A stretch of 64,000 bases of DNA from Psychrobacter sp. UBA3483 (GTDB lineage: Bacteria > Pseudomonadota > Gammaproteobacteria > Pseudomonadales > Moraxellaceae): contig NZ_DFQS01000044.1 in assembly GCF_002377905.1 (NCBI RefSeq), positions 62,001-126,000 of the forward strand, read 5' to 3'. Positions 9,181 through 17,733 of this stretch are shown piece by piece; position 1 is the stretch's first letter; each line of letters starts with the position of its first letter. Below the pieces are notes generated by a model. The model was not told where the DNA came from and ran no database searches. It saw only the letters and a program-made list of their open reading frames with translations. Both the position numbers and the translations under genes were made by a program.

Positions 9181-9495
9181 ATGGCTAATAATACAGTAGC
9201 AATGTTACGGGCACGCATGATTGCCGCCAATCCCAATCTTGGTACGGCTGAAAATCAGGATAAATGGTGGCTACTCGGAACGACTGGCTGTCATCTTTGT
9301 GACATCGCTGAGCAGCTGCTTAGCCAATTTCAAGCGGTGCAGCCGATACGCTATCAGTATGTTGATATTGCTGATTTTGATGAGGTGCTGATGATGGAGT
9401 TTGCTACTACGATTCCTGTGATATTGACGCCATCAAAACGCTTGAACTATCCTTTTTCAGTGTTGGATTTGCAGCAATTATTAGCAGCGTCATAA
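9181..9495 (+). CDS. Glutaredoxin-like (DUF836-type) thioredoxin-fold protein
   Basis: A 104-residue cytoplasmic protein with the redox motif GCHLC (CxxC) near residue 36, in the setting WWLLGTTGCHLCDIAEQLL, and a cis-Pro-like IPVIL segment further on (FATTIPVILTP). This is the pattern of the small glutaredoxin-like DUF836 family. The ATG at 9181 was chosen over an in-frame TTG at 9145; AAGAG lies upstream. It sits 37 nt before the lactate dehydrogenase gene on the same strand and may be co-transcribed with it. The physiological partner is unknown. Confidence 0.8.
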   Translation: MANNTVAMLRARMIAANPNLGTAENQDKWWLLGTTGCHLCDIAEQLLSQFQAVQPIRYQYVDIADFDEVLMMEFATTIPVILTPSKRLNYPFSVLDLQQLLAAS

Positions 9496-9532
9496 AACAG
9501 ACAACGTAAAAAATGATAATAATGAGAAACTT

Positions 9533-10720
9533 ATGAAAGATTTAAAGAAAATAACGGAAATTGAGGATTTGCGCCGTGTTGCCGAGCGTAAAGTACCACG
9601 GATGTTTTATGATTATGTCGATTCAGGCTCATGGACTGAGACTACTTATCGCAACAATGAAACCGACTTTGACCGTATTAAATTGCGCCAAAGGGTTCTG
9701 GTCAATATGGAAGGGCGCTCGCTTGCCACGGATATGCTGGGCTCAAAAGTCAAAATGCCCGTTGCTATCGCCCCAACTGGCTTTACTGGCATGATGTGGG
9801 CCGATGGTGAGATTCACGCCGCACGGGCAGCGGAGAAATTTGGCGTGCCCTTCTCGCTTTCAACCATGAGTATCTGCTCTATCGAAGATGTGGCAGAAAA
9901 CACCAGTGCGCCGTTTTGGTTCCAGCTCTATGTGATGCGCGACCAAGAATTTATGGCAAACCTGATTCGCCGCGCTAAAGCGGCCAATTGTTCTGCGCTT
10001 ATCTTAACCGCGGATTTACAAGTCCTCGGCCAACGTCATAAAGATATCAAAAACGGTCTATCTGCGCCGCCAAAACCTACGCTTGCTAATATATTAAACC
10101 TCATGACCAAGCCGCAGTGGTGCATGAATATGCTCGGTACCAAACGGCATAGCTTTGGTAATATCGTCGGTCATGCCAAAAACGTCGAGGATATCTCATC
10201 GCTCTCGGCATGGACGGCTGAACAGTTTGACCCAGCGCTAAGCTGGGATGACGTCGCACGCATTAAAGATATGTGGGGCGGCAAGCTCATTATCAAAGGC
10301 ATCATGGAACCTGAAGACGCCATCATGGCTGCCCGTAGCGGTGCCGATGCGTTGGTGGTTTCAAACCATGGCGGCCGTCAGCTTGATGGGGCGTTGTCTT
10401 CCATTGCCGCGCTCGCTGATATCGTGCAAGCGGTACGAGCGGAAAATAGCAATATCGAGATTTGGCTCGATAGTGGTATTCGCTCCGGTCAAGATGTGCT
10501 CAAAGCACTCGCTGTAGGCGCCAATGGTACAATGATTGGTCGCGCGTTTTTGTATGGGCTTGGCGCTTATGGCGAAGATGGCGTGCGCCGTGCGCTAGAG
10601 CTTATTTATAACGAGTGTGATATCAGTATGGCGTTTTGTGGTCATACCGATATCAATCAAGTGACGGATGACATTTTGGTTAAAGGCACTTATGAGAATC
10701 TTAAAACTCATGCTTATTAA
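9533..10720 (+). CDS. lldD: FMN-dependent L-lactate dehydrogenase
   Basis: A member of the FMN alpha-hydroxyacid oxidase family, probably the membrane-associated L-lactate dehydrogenase that oxidises lactate to pyruvate and feeds the quinone pool. Length (395 aa) fits. Visible family features: RMFYDYVDSGSWTE near residue 25, IAPTGFTGMMWADGE (FMN site), the catalytic His-Arg signature SNHGGRQLDG near residue 280, and DSGIRSGQDVLKALAVGA (FMN phosphate binding). Other members (glycolate or mandelate oxidases) share these motifs, so the substrate is inferred from overall resemblance. There is no lactate permease or LldR next to it. Confidence 0.88.
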   Translation: MKDLKKITEIEDLRRVAERKVPRMFYDYVDSGSWTETTYRNNETDFDRIKLRQRVLVNMEGRSLATDMLGSKVKMPVAIAPTGFTGMMWADGEIHAARAAEKFGVPFSLSTMSICSIEDVAENTSAPFWFQLYVMRDQEFMANLIRRAKAANCSALILTADLQVLGQRHKDIKNGLSAPPKPTLANILNLMTKPQWCMNMLGTKRHSFGNIVGHAKNVEDISSLSAWTAEQFDPALSWDDVARIKDMWGGKLIIKGIMEPEDAIMAARSGADALVVSNHGGRQLDGALSSIAALADIVQAVRAENSNIEIWLDSGIRSGQDVLKALAVGANGTMIGRAFLYGLGAYGEDGVRRALELIYNECDISMAFCGHTDINQVTDDILVKGTYENLKTHAY

Positions 10721-10763
10721 AAAGCTAGTCCTTATTAAAAAACCCAACTTTATTAAATATTGA

Positions 10764-10910
10764 TATATTCAGTTCGGTGTGAAAAGGATATGTTCAAAAT
10801 AGCATGCTGCTAGAATAAATTTTCCTTGCTTGCTGTGTGCTTCGCACTCCAGAGGCTGCGAAAAATTCATTCTAGCAACCCTATATCGTTTTGCAGTTGA
10901 ATCGACTATA
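10764..10910. repeat. MITE-like repeat, copy 1
   Basis: A 147-nt element bounded by TATA-type ends (TATATTCAG... and ...ATCGACTATA). It holds a central near-perfect stem, GCTAGAATAAATTTTC (10809-10824) against GAAAAATTCATTCTAGC (10860-10876), and a loop containing GCAGCCTCTGGAGTGCG on the reverse strand. Read in reverse, this core aligns with copy 2 at 30129-30268, sharing TTTTT-GNAGCCTCTG and ACAGCAANCAAG. It encodes no protein and sits between lldD and the rhomboid gene. Confidence 0.7.
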
Positions 10911-10985
10911 ACCCGCTTATAGGTGACACGCCTTAACCCTAGCCTTTATACTCTACTCATCACTTTTTATTGATAGTTTGCGTTT

Positions 10986-11984
10986 ATGACCATTCAACAA
11001 TTATTAAAAACCGCGCCCGTCACCACTTTGCTATTAATAAGCTTTATCGGTTTATTTATCATGCAGGTGCTAAGCGGCGTCGATGCCAATAATCCATCGA
11101 CTGAAGCATTGCTAAAATGGGGCGCCAATGCTCTGCCTTATACCATGGATAATGAACCATGGCGCTTGGCAAGTAGTGCCTTTTTGCATATCGGTCTGAT
11201 GCATTTATTGTTTAATGGTTTTGCCATGTATTTTTTTGGCCAGATTGCCGAGCCGATGTTCGGTTCAGTAAAGTTTTTGGCGTTATTTTTACTCGCGGCA
11301 ATCGGTGGCAACCTACTGAACAACCATATTACGTGGCAAGGTATCTTAGATGGCACTGGACAACCGGGCATATCGGCGGGCGCGTCTGGCGGTATCATGG
11401 GTATCGGTGCCGCGCTATTGATAGCCGCGCTGTTTAAAATACCAGTCAATGGCATGGTGCTCAATCTGAAAAGCCTGATCATTATTATGGGCATCAATTT
11501 GGTATATGGCTTTGCCGTACCGGGGATTGATAATGCTGGTCATATTGGCGGCGCGGTCACAGGATTGGTGATTGCATTGGCGTTTGCCATTGCCTACCGT
11601 CAGCGCTTGGCTGCGACGCTAAAGCATCTACCTAGCGCAGCTCAAGACATTTATCACACCACTTATATCAACTCTCCAACAAGTAGCGATACTGACTTTT
11701 CCATCCCTACTTCTACTCACGCTCCTCGCTTTGATAATGAGGGTAATTTTGATAATAACAGCAGTTTTAATCACGACTCTGCTGTAAACTTACCCTTAGA
11801 TAGCTATGCCAATCAAGCAAGTCTTAATCACAGCAAATTTAACAAACAACGAACAGCGACCAAATCGACGCTTATTTGGCAATTGCTACCGTGGCTGGTC
11901 ATGCTGCTGATCAGTATTGGTTTTATATGGTGGTGGCAAGATATTCATCAGCAAATATTACAAGTGCTAGCAGCCATTGAGTAA
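10986..11984 (+). CDS. Rhomboid family intramembrane serine protease
   Basis: An inner-membrane serine protease that cleaves transmembrane substrates. The catalytic pair is visible: Ser in SAGASGGIMGIGA (GxSG, near residue 133) and His in DNAGHIGGAVTG (near residue 182). The earlier conserved segment FLHIGLMHLLFNGFAMYFFG is also present. Six or so membrane segments occupy residues 10-205. A hydrophilic Ser/Asn/Thr-rich stretch (~210-295) follows, and then a final transmembrane helix, WLVMLLISIGFIWWW, so it is longer (332 aa) than minimal rhomboids. Natural substrates cannot be told from the sequence. Confidence 0.92.
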   Translation: MTIQQLLKTAPVTTLLLISFIGLFIMQVLSGVDANNPSTEALLKWGANALPYTMDNEPWRLASSAFLHIGLMHLLFNGFAMYFFGQIAEPMFGSVKFLALFLLAAIGGNLLNNHITWQGILDGTGQPGISAGASGGIMGIGAALLIAALFKIPVNGMVLNLKSLIIIMGINLVYGFAVPGIDNAGHIGGAVTGLVIALAFAIAYRQRLAATLKHLPSAAQDIYHTTYINSPTSSDTDFSIPTSTHAPRFDNEGNFDNNSSFNHDSAVNLPLDSYANQASLNHSKFNKQRTATKSTLIWQLLPWLVMLLISIGFIWWWQDIHQQILQVLAAIE

Positions 11985-12060
11985 AATGCCAGACTTATTT
12001 ATTATTCTATTTATCGACTCTGTTTTTACTATTTATCCCACCCACTTATGAGAGTAAACC

Positions 12061-12873
12061 ATGTTTAAACCATCAGCGCTATCGCAACCGTTGACGCGCA
12101 CTGTCCTTAGCGCATTGACCGCCACTGCCCTATTTAGTATCGCTAGCTTCTCTAATGCTGCCCTGTTTAAAAACAACTTACCGACTGATAAAGATGCCAT
12201 CTTAAGCGTCGGCGTCAACGTCATGGCGGTCAAGTCAGCTTATGATTTGGAAGACAGCACCGACATAAAAGTATTGCCGGGTGTGTTTTATGATAACAAC
12301 AGAATCTATGCACGCGGTGCGCAGGCTGGCGCTTATATTATCAATGATGGCACCAATCAGCTAGCCGCTTATGCGCAGCTTGATGGCAGTGAATTCGACC
12401 CTGATGATGCGACTGGCGCGCTGCAAGGTCTGGATAAACGTAAGGCTTCAGCCGCTGCTGGTCTATCGTATCTGCGTCGTACGCCTGTGGGTGGTTTTCG
12501 CCTGCAAGTCGCCACCGACGTGTTAGATAATAGTGGCGGCAATACGGCGCGCTTGACCTATCTTGCCAAAATCACTAAAGATAAGCTAACAGTTTATCCA
12601 AGCATTGGCTTTGAATATCATGATGCCGACTACAATAACTATTATTATGGCGTTAGTGCGCAAGAGTCAGCGAAGACAGGCGTCGCTGCTTATGAGTCAA
12701 ATAATAGCTTAAACCCTTATATCAATATTAGCGCTAATTATGATTTTAATGAGCGCTGGGCAGGATTTGCCAATCAAAGCTTAAGCTATCTGCCAAATGA
12801 ACAATACGACAGCCCAATGGTTGATTCGCGTACGGATGCCACGACGACGCTAGGATTGCTTTATAAGTTTTAA
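12061..12873 (+). CDS. MipA/OmpV family outer membrane protein
   Basis: A 270-residue protein with a signal peptide (cleavage near SNAALFK, residue ~32) and alternating polar/hydrophobic beta strands ending in LLYKF, the C-terminal Phe used for outer-membrane assembly. The stretch PSIGFEYHDADYNNYYYGVS and the length fit MipA/OmpV, described as a scaffold for murein synthases or as a porin-like protein depending on species. It is followed by its own terminator. The precise role here is unknown. Confidence 0.85.
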   Translation: MFKPSALSQPLTRTVLSALTATALFSIASFSNAALFKNNLPTDKDAILSVGVNVMAVKSAYDLEDSTDIKVLPGVFYDNNRIYARGAQAGAYIINDGTNQLAAYAQLDGSEFDPDDATGALQGLDKRKASAAAGLSYLRRTPVGGFRLQVATDVLDNSGGNTARLTYLAKITKDKLTVYPSIGFEYHDADYNNYYYGVSAQESAKTGVAAYESNNSLNPYINISANYDFNERWAGFANQSLSYLPNEQYDSPMVDSRTDATTTLGLLYKF

Positions 12874-12894
12874 TAAATTTTAGATTTTGGATAG

Positions 12895-12933
12895 AAAAAA
12901 GACCTTGCCGCGTTATGGCGATAAGGTCTTTTT
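12895..12933. terminator. Terminator, GACCTTGC type (copy 1)
   Basis: AAAAAAGACCTT pairs with AAGGTCTTTTT around a short GC-containing loop. It ends the MipA-like gene on the plus strand and works in reverse for the minus-strand gene 12971-13435. Closely similar hairpins recur at 14260-14309 and 15030-15076. Confidence 0.85.
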
Positions 12934-12970
12934 ATTTAATAGTTTTACATGTAGGATGCTCTAGCTCGGT

Positions 12971-13435
12971 TTAATATATTTCAACCTTACTCATTTTCTC
13001 AATAAGCTTATACGATTTGGAGTTCTTATCTTTGAGAATAGAAATCGTATCTGTCATGATATATTGATCCCAAGCTTTTGCGTTAGTCTTAAAGTCAGCG
13101 TAATACACAACATCTTTAATCCTACGAAAATGTCTGAACCATACCCCAAGCTTTGGTTCCGCTCTTCTAATATAGTTATATTCGCTATTGATAGTGACAA
13201 GTGCTACGGGGAAATGATGAGATATAATAAGAACCTTATCGCCAACTTGCATATCTTTTGCAAAACTTATGTAGTCCTTTTGACTTGATAGAATATCTTT
13301 CTGTGATTCTGCTAGTAAGTCTCCTACCTCAGTAGCAAAGTCCAAACCAATAAAACCAGCTGCAATACTTTGATTTGAATAAAAACCAGATTTTTGACTG
13401 TCATCTGGGTGTAGTTGCATTCTCCAGTACTTCAT
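12971..13435 (-). CDS. EVE/PUA-like domain protein (putative)
   Basis: A 154-residue protein starting KYWRMQLHPDD, with a GFIGLDF segment near residue 30, MQVGDKVLIISHHFPVALVTI near residue 65 and an HFRRIKDV segment near residue 103. This order (W...L.P, G.IG, GD.V, V..R.V) resembles EVE/PUA-like domains found alone or fused to restriction enzymes, which bind modified bases. That is a by-eye resemblance, not a search result. AAGGGGAAGTGA precedes the ATG. The gene is markedly AT-rich compared with its neighbours, as is the next gene, and the pair looks like an acquired insert. Confidence 0.6.
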   Translation of the reverse strand: MKYWRMQLHPDDSQKSGFYSNQSIAAGFIGLDFATEVGDLLAESQKDILSSQKDYISFAKDMQVGDKVLIISHHFPVALVTINSEYNYIRRAEPKLGVWFRHFRRIKDVVYYADFKTNAKAWDQYIMTDTISILKDKNSKSYKLIEKMSKVEIY

Positions 13436-13576
13436 TCACTTCCCCTTGAAATATATTTTATGCTAAAGAAAAACGGTGCAAGCACCAAAAACCCTATCTT
13501 TATTATTTTTTAAAAAATCATGCTTTCGTCGAATTTTTATCTAAAATAAGGTTGTCATATTTATATGAACGCCCAA

Positions 13577-14101
13577 TTATTCTCGTAGGCCTTCAATTTC
13601 TTTTATTCTCTTGATTATATCTGAATCAGGTTTAGACTTAGATATTGTAGAAAAATGCTTGAATATTTCACTAACTCTAGCCTCCTCCAATATCATTTTT
13701 CTTGTTATTTTAGCTGTCTCATAGACCTTCAATCTTGCTGATATAATATCTAGCTCATTATCATGATTTAGAACATTTTCGGCTCCTATATAAGAAGTGG
13801 CGACCTGAACAGTCAAATACCTGTTTATATAGAAGCCGTTTTTATCCATAAATTCACAAAGAGGAACTATAATTGAGCTTATCAAACTAGTTCTATCATA
13901 CTCATTCAACTCTGTATTCGTCATCACCTCTGATATAACGTTACTGCTTCCAACAAACAATGCGTATAGCTCTTCATGAACAGCTAAACGCTTATCAAAT
14001 ATTCTCTGAGAATAAATCTCGATACGATTCTTTCTCCTAAAGTGCTCTCCAATTAAGGCTCCAAGTAATACTCCCACTAAACCAATTAATGCACTTTCCA
14101 T
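13577..14101 (-). CDS. Membrane-anchored protein of unknown function
   Basis: A 174-residue protein with a single N-terminal transmembrane helix (ALIGLVGVLLGALIGEHF, residues ~4-21). A positively charged RRKNR follows, suggesting a cytoplasmic, mostly helical remainder (YSQRIFDKRLAVHEELYALF, later KITRKMILEEARVSEIF). The ATG at 14101 follows AAGGAAAAAGGG; a start ten codons upstream lacks a ribosome binding site. No recognised domain. Very AT-rich, like the neighbouring EVE-like gene. Proteins of this layout are frequent as lone accessory genes in genomic islands, but I assign no function. Confidence 0.7.
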   Translation of the reverse strand: MESALIGLVGVLLGALIGEHFRRKNRIEIYSQRIFDKRLAVHEELYALFVGSSNVISEVMTNTELNEYDRTSLISSIIVPLCEFMDKNGFYINRYLTVQVATSYIGAENVLNHDNELDIISARLKVYETAKITRKMILEEARVSEIFKHFSTISKSKPDSDIIKRIKEIEGLRE

Positions 14102-14259
14102 CCCTTTTTCCTTATCACATGCAGATTTCAATCTTCGCTTATATTAGCATTAGTACTCCCCAATAAAGAACAAACGTGAGTTAATCGAAAATTTTCTTAA
14201 GAAGTAGATGTAAATACTTTGCTATAAAAGAATATTTTATACATCTCTGTCTAAAGATC

Positions 14260-14309
14260 AAAAAAAACCTTGCTATCCCATTCTCAAAGGATAACAAGGT
14301 CTTTTTTTA
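14260..14309. terminator. Terminator, GACCTTGC type (copy 2)
   Basis: An A8 run, then AACCTTGCTATCC pairing with GGATAACAAGGT and followed by CTTTTTTTA. It terminates the minus-strand gene at 14335-14766. Its stem sequence nearly repeats those at 12895-12933 and 15030-15076. Confidence 0.85.
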
Positions 14310-14334
14310 TCTAACTCTATCAGCCTGCTAAAAA

Positions 14335-14766
14335 CTAGCCTTTAAGCTTTTTGATAGAGGCAACATTACAGCCCTTATAAAGGATTTCACTGCTGGCGTT
14401 TTGGATATTGGCCGATGATTTATGGTAGTTATTCAAACGCAGCGCACCCGTCATAATACTAAAGTTGTCTTCATCACCAAACACGGTATCAACCGTGTCA
14501 GAACGACCTAAGTTAATGGGTAAAAATCTTTTTTTGCCATTCAAATTGGCTTCTGCAAAGGTCGGTAAATACTCTTTGTTAAAACCGTAAGTCACGCTGA
14601 CTTTCTTGTTGCTTTGGCAAGTATAGTTGACTTGTCTAATTTTAACAGCGGTATCATAACTTTCGCTTGGCTCCATTACTTGGTCCGAGTAAGCCATGGC
14701 AGAACCAGAACCCAGCATTGCCATCATAATACCAGCTGATGATAGAGCGGCAGTTAACTTTTTCAT
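14335..14766 (-). CDS. Adhesin complex protein (ACP)-like / MliC-like lysozyme inhibitor
   Basis: A 143-residue exported protein with a signal peptide ending near GSAMAYS (residue ~25). The mature part has VNYTCQSNKKVSVTYGFNKEYLPTFAEANLNGK, then LPINLGRSDTVDTVFGDEDNF and a final C-x-V, giving two Cys likely to form a disulphide. This layout closely resembles the Neisseria/Moraxella adhesin complex protein, a small beta-barrel related to MliC lysozyme inhibitors. By analogy it may be a periplasmic or surface c-type lysozyme inhibitor; that function is inferred. GAGGTAATTT precedes the ATG. Confidence 0.8.
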   Translation of the reverse strand: MKKLTAALSSAGIMMAMLGSGSAMAYSDQVMEPSESYDTAVKIRQVNYTCQSNKKVSVTYGFNKEYLPTFAEANLNGKKRFLPINLGRSDTVDTVFGDEDNFSIMTGALRLNNYHKSSANIQNASSEILYKGCNVASIKKLKG

Positions 14767-15197
14767 AAATTACCTCAATGATATAAATAGAATGGTCATA
14801 GATAAGAGAAATATGGACGTTAGCGGCGAACTATTTTTAGTTAGTCTAATCGTTTGCTCTTATTGTCTTTGTCGTGATTTAAAATTTTTTTAAAACTTTG
14901 ATTCACGAGCCCTTATCTAGGTACTCATTATAAGCAAAATTTTTGTTAGCGCTGTTATAACTATTGGTACGCTTGTTGTCTGAGCGTAAGACATTGTTGC
15001 GCGCGATGTAGGTGCTTCAATTGATAGATAAAAAAAGACCCTGCTCATTCCTCTATAAAGGATGGCAAGGTCTTTTCAAATAACTTACTTCTTAGTGGAA
15101 CAAATATGACACTACTACACGGAAGATGAGCGCAAATGGTACCTGTCGTACATTAAGCGAGTCTGACACCATAGCAGGTCGTTATTTATTTTACGAC
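14767..15197. other. Spacer between fumC and the ACP-like gene
   Basis: This AT-rich 431-nt region should contain the promoter of the minus-strand ACP-like gene near 14770-14900. It also holds the third GACCTTGC-type hairpin at 15030-15076 as the probable fumC terminator. Beyond these I see no gene. Confidence 0.4.
15030..15076. terminator. Terminator, GACCTTGC type (copy 3)
   Basis: An A-run, GACCCTGC and CATTCCT pair imperfectly with AGGATG and GCAAGGTC, followed by TTTT. It lies about 120 nt downstream of the fumC stop. It is the third hairpin of the same sequence type within 2.2 kb. Confidence 0.7.
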
Positions 15198-16601
15198 TTA
15201 AGAAGGATGTACCATATCAGCAGGGGTTACCCACTCATCGAACTGCGCTTCAGTTAACAGCTCCAATTCAACCGCCACTTGCTTCAAAGTTTTGTTTTCT
15301 TTATAAGCCGTCTTAGCGATTTTCGCCGCATTTTCATAACCAACATGACGGTTCAAAGCAGTCACTAGCATTAATGAATTATGCAAGAAGTCATCGATTT
15401 TGTCTTTGACTGGCTCGATACCAACCGCACAATTTTCGTTAAAGCTGTTGCAAGCGTCACCCAATAGCTTGATAGATTGCAATAAGTTAAAGGCAATCAC
15501 TGGCTTATAAACGTTGAGCTCAAAGTTACCTGACGCGCCAGCCATGCTGATAGTGACATCGTTACCCATGACTTGAGCGACGACCATGGTCATTGCTTCT
15601 GACTGCGTTGGGTTTACTTTACCCGGCATGATAGATGAGCCTGGCTCATTTTCTGGAATCGTCAATTCGCCCAAACCACAGCGAGGACCTGATGCCAACC
15701 AACGTACGTCGTTAGCGATTTTATTTAAGCTACCTGCTAGCGTTTTTAATGCGCCAGAAGCAAATACTTCAGCATCACGAGCCGCTAGTGCTTCAAATTT
15801 ATTTGGTGAGGTGACAAACGGCAGACCAGTCAAGGTTGATAACTGTTCAGCTGCTTTTACCGCATAATCAGGGTGAGCGTTTAGACCTGTACCAACCGCT
15901 GTGCCGCCTAGTGGCAATTCATATAGACCTTGTAGCGCGTTATCGATACGAGTTAATGAATGGTCAAGTTGGCTGACATAACCGCTGAATTCTTGACCTA
16001 GGGTCAAAGGCGTCGCGTCTTGCAAATGCGTACGACCGATTTTAACGATACTATCGAATTCTTTGGCTTTGGCATCTAGCGTATCGCGTAGTGCTTTTAC
16101 CGCTGGGATAAGCAGGCTGTTAATCTGACGGGCAGCCGCCACACGAATCGCGGTTGGGAAGCTGTCGTTGGTAGACTGTGCATGGTTAACATGGTCATTC
16201 GGGTGAATCGGCGTGTAGCTGCCGCGCGCGTTCCCTGCGATTTCGTTGGCACGATTTGCCAATACTTCGTTCATGTTCATGTTTGACTGGGTACCAGAAC
16301 CTGTCTGCCATACTACGAGTGGGAACTGATCCGTTAAACCACCGTTGATAACTTCATCAGCAGCTTGCACGATTAAATCGCGCTTATCGCCTTCGATACG
16401 CTCAAGGCTAGCATTGGTAATGGCAGCGGCTTTTTTCACTAGCGCCATTGCTTCAATCATCGGACGTGGCAATGTCTCGCCACCAATTTTAAAGTTCTCG
16501 CGGCTACGCTGAGTTTGCGCACCCCAATAAGCGTCAGCTGGGACTTCCACGTTGCCCATGGTATCTTTTTCGGTACGAGTTGCCTGATTCTGTGTCGACA
16601 T
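15198..16601 (-). CDS. fumC: Fumarate hydratase class II
   Basis: The iron-independent TCA-cycle fumarase, which interconverts fumarate and malate as a homotetramer. The 467 residues show the fumarase/aspartase superfamily signature GSSIMPGKVNP near residue 320 with its catalytic Ser. Also present are GRTHLQDATPLTLGQE near residue 190 (catalytic His region), TGSGTQSNMNMNEVLANRA near residue 105 and HPNDHVNHAQSTNDSFPT. AGAGGGTAGTT precedes the ATG. It is monocistronic and divergent from the cyclo-ligase gene. Confidence 0.97.
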   Translation of the reverse strand: MSTQNQATRTEKDTMGNVEVPADAYWGAQTQRSRENFKIGGETLPRPMIEAMALVKKAAAITNASLERIEGDKRDLIVQAADEVINGGLTDQFPLVVWQTGSGTQSNMNMNEVLANRANEIAGNARGSYTPIHPNDHVNHAQSTNDSFPTAIRVAAARQINSLLIPAVKALRDTLDAKAKEFDSIVKIGRTHLQDATPLTLGQEFSGYVSQLDHSLTRIDNALQGLYELPLGGTAVGTGLNAHPDYAVKAAEQLSTLTGLPFVTSPNKFEALAARDAEVFASGALKTLAGSLNKIANDVRWLASGPRCGLGELTIPENEPGSSIMPGKVNPTQSEAMTMVVAQVMGNDVTISMAGASGNFELNVYKPVIAFNLLQSIKLLGDACNSFNENCAVGIEPVKDKIDDFLHNSLMLVTALNRHVGYENAAKIAKTAYKENKTLKQVAVELELLTEAQFDEWVTPADMVHPS

Positions 16602-16742
16602 AACTACCCTCTTTGATGGTTTGTTGTATAGCTGCTTTGAAAAAAGTGCAACACACGCTGCACATAAAGGAAAATACGATGTAAAGTGGCGTTATGATAG
16701 CATGACTTATCACAAATTTCTCCAAGTCCGTGAGGCTAACTG

Positions 16743-17714
16743 ATGTCTAAAAACACCGGCCAACAACATTCTGCTACTGAATTATCTAACTCATTACCTG
16801 AGTTATCGGCTGATGACGCTCGCTCTAAAAAGGAGGTTAAAGTCGCTGATAGCTTGGCTAATCCACCCAGACGACAATTTACCCGCCAGCGTCGGCAATT
16901 AACAGCTGGCGAGCGTAGACAATATGCGCGCATGGCAAGCTTACATTTAATTAAATTGCAACAACGCTTACCGCCGCATGCAAAGATTGGCTTATATTAT
17001 GATGGCTTTGGTGAGCTGCCCACTCAGCCACTGTTGGACTGGATTATACGTTCGAATTATCAGCCGTATCTGCCTGTGGTTGGTTCGCTCGGTCGTACTA
17101 AAAATGGTAATGATGATAAACGTCTGCGCTTTGTACCTATTTATCAGTCGAAACTGCTGAATATACCGACGCGCATTCACAGCTTAGGTATGAAGCAAAA
17201 CCATCATCGCAGGTTACTTTGGGCACACGAATTAGATGTGATTATCTGTCCGCTCGTGGCGGTTGATAAAAGCGGCAATCGTATGGGCATGGGTGGTGGA
17301 TTTTATGATACAACCCTTGGTAAAAGCCATCAGGCAGGGTTAAAAAAACCATTGAAAATTGGTTGGTGCTATGATTTTCAAGTGGTTGAGCAGCTTGAGC
17401 GCCAAGCGTGGGATGTGCCTTTAGATGGTTTGATAACACCAAGTGGCTTGAGGTGGTTTAAACGAAATCAGATTACAAGCCGCTATGACAAAGCATCTAG
17501 CGCTGATAGTGTTGATACGTACTTACGAGCATTGGGAAATGATGACGCTAGAGAGAAGCTCTACTACAGTCAAGAACAAGCCTTTAACTCCGACGAATTA
17601 GCAAAGGTGGTTAATAAGAAACGCTTAAATGAATTACTGGCTGACAGTGATGCTTTTTTGGCTAGTCTAAGTGGTGAGATTGAGGATTTTGAAGATAAAA
17701 ATAAAGACCCATAA
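16743..17714 (+). CDS. 5-formyltetrahydrofolate cyclo-ligase family protein
   Basis: This family converts 5-formyl-THF to 5,10-methenyl-THF using ATP. Recognisable parts are RRQLTAGERRQYARMASLHL (residues ~45-65), KIGLYYDGFGELPTQPLL, and the signature VDKSGNRMGMGGGFYDTTLG near residue 180. At 323 residues it is much longer than the usual ~180-200. The N-terminal ~45 residues and the acidic Asp/Ser-rich C-terminal ~90 residues lie outside the core. In many gammaproteobacteria this gene follows 6S RNA, but the 141-nt gap here is too short to hold one. Confidence 0.85.
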   Translation: MSKNTGQQHSATELSNSLPELSADDARSKKEVKVADSLANPPRRQFTRQRRQLTAGERRQYARMASLHLIKLQQRLPPHAKIGLYYDGFGELPTQPLLDWIIRSNYQPYLPVVGSLGRTKNGNDDKRLRFVPIYQSKLLNIPTRIHSLGMKQNHHRRLLWAHELDVIICPLVAVDKSGNRMGMGGGFYDTTLGKSHQAGLKKPLKIGWCYDFQVVEQLERQAWDVPLDGLITPSGLRWFKRNQITSRYDKASSADSVDTYLRALGNDDAREKLYYSQEQAFNSDELAKVVNKKRLNELLADSDAFLASLSGEIEDFEDKNKDP

Positions 17715-17733
17715 AGGATTTATAAAGACAACA

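Noticed and set aside
16602..16742. 6S RNA, often found before the cyclo-ligase gene
   Set aside because: The gap is only 141 nt, holds both divergent starts and shows no long rod-like pairing.
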